Below, one piece after another: positions 40,337 to 42,280 of a stretch of 42,280 bases of DNA. Source of the DNA: an uncultured Trueperaceae bacterium (GTDB taxonomy: Bacteria > Deinococcota > Deinococci > Deinococcales > Trueperaceae); assembly GCA_937907415.1 (NCBI GenBank), contig CALCHY010000335.1, forward strand, positions 1-42,280. The letters are read 5' to 3'. The position numbers and the translations under genes were made by a program. Positions within the stretch are counted from its first letter, which is position 1. The number at the start of each line of letters is the position of its first letter. The notes beneath the pieces are model-generated. The model ran no database searches. It had not been told where the DNA came from and saw only the letters and a list, made by a program, of their open reading frames with translations.

Positions 40337-41033
40337 GCAGCATCCTACGCTGAGAGATACGCACCACGAGTATGGTCAGCTCGTAAAGCACGACGAGTGG
40401 CACGGCGACTAGCGCGAGGTTGAAAGGGTCCCCGGTCGGGGTGATAACTGCGGCGGCGGCCACGCCCCCGATGATCGCCCAGCGGCGCGTGCGCACGAGC
40501 GGCTCGGCACGCAAGATGCCGAGGCGCGCTAGGAGGTAACCCATCACGGGCATCTCGAACATCAACCCGAACATGGCCATGAGCATGAGCAGGGTAGAGA
40601 TGTACTGCCCGATCGAGAGTAGGCCCTGTGCTTCTCCGCCCAAGAACGACAAGAGGATGGGGATCGAGAAGGGCAGCACGACGTAGTACGCGAAAGCCAC
40701 GCCGCACGCGAACGCCAATGCCGCGAAGAAGATGAACGGCACGGCGTAGCGGCGCTCGTCGGCGAAGAGGCCGGGCGCCACGAAACCCCAGACTTGGCCG
40801 AGGATGATGGGTGATGCGAGCACCAGGCCGAAGAACGACGCGATCTGCATCGAGACCGTGAACGGTTCGAGCACCGCGAAGTAGTTGAGGGTCATGCTCG
40901 CTGGCAGCGGCGCCTTCAGCCACTCGAGCACCTCGAAGCGAAAGGCGAACGCCACGCCCGACCCGACGACCCAACCGATCAGAGCGATGAAGAGGCGCTT
41001 GCGCAACTCCTCGAAGTGCTCGATCAGCGTCAT
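40299..41033 (-). CDS. tatC: Sec-independent translocase subunit TatC
   Basis: TatC is the receptor for twin-arginine signal peptides in the cytoplasmic membrane. The 244-aa product has six hydrophobic helices, the N-terminal MTLIEHFEELRKRLFIAL, FAVLEPFTVSMQ (about 52-63), a conserved FEMPV (about 159-163) and TPTGDPF (about 199-205). The last 38 nt overlap the aroF frame. It follows tatA by 50 nt. Confidence 0.94.
   Translation of the reverse strand: MTLIEHFEELRKRLFIALIGWVVGSGVAFAFRFEVLEWLKAPLPASMTLNYFAVLEPFTVSMQIASFFGLVLASPIILGQVWGFVAPGLFADERRYAVPFIFFAALAFACGVAFAYYVVLPFSIPILLSFLGGEAQGLLSIGQYISTLLMLMAMFGLMFEMPVMGYLLARLGILRAEPLVRTRRWAIIGGVAAAAVITPTGDPFNLALVAVPLVVLYELTILVVRISQRRMLHAREDPEPTRSY
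40342..40347 (-). promoter_or_regulatory. -10 box for leaderless aroF inside tatC
   Basis: TAGGAT on the minus strand, 5 nt before the aroF ATG, the same geometry as the moxR start. Confidence 0.4.
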
Positions 41034-41083
41034 GTCGGCCCTGCGGTCGTCACTGGCGTGCTGTGCTTAAAAGCTGTCCGGGC

Positions 41084-41371
41084 TCAGGCCTGGCCGGAGC
41101 CTTGGTTACTCACCTTGGCAGCCGGAGCCTCTGGCGCGGGAACGGTGGCTGTAACGGGCGCGGCTGCGGCGACAGGCGCTGCCTTGGCCTGATCATCCGC
41201 GGTCTCGTCATCGAAGTCCTTCTTCATGTCGCGAACGCCTTTACGGAACTCGCGCACGGACTGGCCAAGCCCCTTCGCCATCTCTGGGAGCCTCTTCGGC
41301 CCGAAGATGAGCAGCACTAAAGCGAGGATGATAAGCAGTTCCGGGATACCGATCGGTCCGATTCTTCCCAT
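41084..41371 (-). CDS. tatA: Sec-independent translocase subunit TatA
   Basis: TatA oligomerises to form the translocation pore. The 95-aa product has the short membrane helix IPELLIILALVLLIFGPKRL (8-27) with the FGPKRLPE hinge, then an amphipathic helix (GLGQSVREFRKGVRDMKKDF) and an alanine/proline-rich tail. Start ATG 41371 follows TTTGGAGG; an in-frame ATG at 41395 overlaps the -10 box and is rejected. tatA-tatC form a two-gene unit. Confidence 0.92.
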   Translation of the reverse strand: MGRIGPIGIPELLIILALVLLIFGPKRLPEMAKGLGQSVREFRKGVRDMKKDFDDETADDQAKAAPVAAAAPVTATVPAPEAPAAKVSNQGSGQA

Positions 41372-41393
41372 GGTGGTGCCTCCAAACAGCGTC

Positions 41394-41399
41394 ATGCTA
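41394..41399 (-). promoter_or_regulatory. Extended -10 promoter of tatA-tatC
   Basis: TGC-TAGCAT on the minus strand (TAGCAT 41394-41399), placed just ahead of the GGAGG ribosome-binding site. Confidence 0.45.
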
Positions 41400-41470
41400 G
41401 CAACTGCCGGGGCCAGGCGGGTGTGATGCTGGACGCGGAGCGCTGTAGCCGCGCCATTTCGGACGCTGAT

Positions 41471-41484
41471 CGAGGGCGCCCTCG
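41471..41484. other. 14-bp palindrome upstream of the tRNA operon
   Basis: CGAGGGCGCCCTCG is a perfect palindrome 41 nt before the tRNA operon -35 box. It could be an operator; nothing else is seen in the 153 nt between the tatA promoter and the tRNA promoter region. Confidence 0.25.
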
Positions 41485-41524
41485 TGCCGGCCCTGAGGCG
41501 CGTGAGGCCCGTCCTGGACGTCGG

Positions 41525-41553
41525 TTGACAGGTTATGCGGCGCGTGCTAGCTT
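41525..41553 (+). promoter_or_regulatory. Promoter of the tRNA-tuf operon
   Basis: Consensus TTGACA (41525-41530), a 17-nt spacer and TAGCTT (41548-41553) preceded by TGC. The best promoter in the window; the predicted start is about 20 nt before the first tRNA. Confidence 0.75.
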
Positions 41554-41578
41554 ACCTACTCGGGTTCGCGGCCAGGCT

Positions 41579-41654
<76 letters not shown>

Positions 41655-41702
41655 GTCACGAGAGGAGCAAGTCACTGCCGGTGGAGTAACGATGCGAGGC
41701 GC

Positions 41703-41787
41703 GGGTAGGTGCCCGAGTGGTTAAAGGGGACGGACTGTAAATCCGTTGGCTTAGCCTACGCTGGTTCAAATCCAGCCCTGCCCACCA
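41703..41787 (+). tRNA. tRNA-Tyr (anticodon GTA)
   Basis: Class II tRNA with a long variable arm. Acceptor stem GGGTAGG/CCTGCCC, anticodon GTA at 41737-41739, T-loop TTCAAAT, encoded CCA. Confidence 0.96.
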
Positions 41788-41887
41788 GCCGCATCGATCG
41801 CGAGAGCGATCACCGGTAGTCTGCCGCGGAGCGCGAGCTCCTAGGCAAAGCACTGGCGAACCGGTTCCCGTGATCGGTTCCCGGTAC

Positions 41888-41963
<76 letters not shown>

Positions 41964-42031
41964 GAGCAGTCGGTGCGCCTAGCGGCGCCGCGGCTGTTGC
42001 CGAAGCAAGTGCAGTGTTTAGGCTGCGGTCG

Positions 42032-42106
<75 letters not shown>

Positions 42107-42229
42107 AAACTAGTTGGCAGGCCGGCGAGAGTCGCGAGCGTCTTCAGGCGCCCTGCGGCTCCTTCCGGCTGCCACTGCAAGTAGCAAGTGCGGATCCTCC
42201 AAGAATGGTGGACCACGAAAGGGTAGATC

Positions 42230-42280
42230 ATGGCTAAGGGTGTTTTTGAGCGTACGAAGCCGCATGTGAATGTTGGGACT
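42230..42280 (+). CDS. tuf: Elongation factor Tu, N-terminal fragment
   Basis: The first 17 codons encode MAKGVFERTKPHVNVGT, the invariant EF-Tu N-terminus; the gene runs off the right edge. EF-Tu delivers aminoacyl-tRNA to the ribosome. GAAAGGG before the ATG is a modest ribosome-binding site. It lies 123 nt after tRNA-Thr, so it is very likely cotranscribed with the tRNAs. The codons favour T at the third position (GGT GTT TTT CGT) unlike neighbouring genes, perhaps because of high expression. Confidence 0.95.
   Translation, partial: MAKGVFERTKPHVNVGT

Noticed and set aside
41372..41395. Upstream ATG of tatA at 41395
   Set aside because: It overlaps the TAGCAT box; ATG 41371 has a GGAGG site and the family N-terminus.

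Overview
The window is a compact, GC-rich bacterial chromosome segment with no mobile element, phage or CRISPR signature. The best guess is a Deinococcota bacterium, probably near Truepera (inference). Reasons: a cinA gene next to recA; the order tRNA-Thr, tRNA-Tyr, tRNA-Gly, tRNA-Thr, tuf; a csaB/DUF5693 pair for pyruvylated cell-wall polymer; a bifunctional chorismate mutase/DAHP synthase; and many genes with a TAnnnT -10 box 5-8 nt before the start codon, the hallmark of leaderless mRNAs in that phylum.

Layout. 1-1614: 5' end of recA and cinA, both minus strand. 1615-1911: intergenic region with a strong small-RNA candidate (promoter, three hairpins, U-tract terminator). 1912-5662: MoxR-like AAA+ ATPase, VWA-domain partner and a secreted SIMPL-domain protein. 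5690-11748 (minus): pyrG, udk, a DUF5693 membrane protein, csaB and a TPR protein; the middle junctions overlap by 4 nt or abut, forming one operon driven by a promoter upstream of pyrG. 11930-16008: gmk, rpoZ, argR and a large secreted TPR protein. 16046-19662: a TraB-like membrane protein (minus), an orphan sensor kinase preceded by a 15-codon leaderless ORF, and a zinc-ligand-less bL31 gene (minus). 20160-24363: sufE-like gene (minus) and the overlapping aroA-cmk-nadK-LpxB-like operon. 24364-28446: zapE-like ATPase (minus) and a cobalamin riboswitch with btuF-btuC-btuD. 28461-32167 (minus): sqdX-like and sqdB genes for the sulfolipid SQDG, and a family 2 glycosyltransferase. 32320-36592: MrfA-like DUF1998 helicase and three poorly characterised genes. 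36672-41371 (minus): glutaryl-CoA dehydrogenase, a small winged-helix-like protein, a polyferredoxin, aroF and tatC/tatA. 41525-42280: a consensus promoter, four tRNAs and the start of tuf.

Most genes are housekeeping. Functional themes are pyrimidine nucleotide supply coupled to envelope polymer modification, aromatic precursor synthesis (aroA, aroF), vitamin B12 import under riboswitch control, glycolipid/sulfolipid synthesis, and Tat export. The least explained items are the 92-nt RNA candidate at 1687-1778, the palindrome upstream of recA, the modified C-terminal domain of CinA, the leaderless mini-ORF before the sensor kinase, and the SQDG gene pair in an apparently non-photosynthetic lineage.
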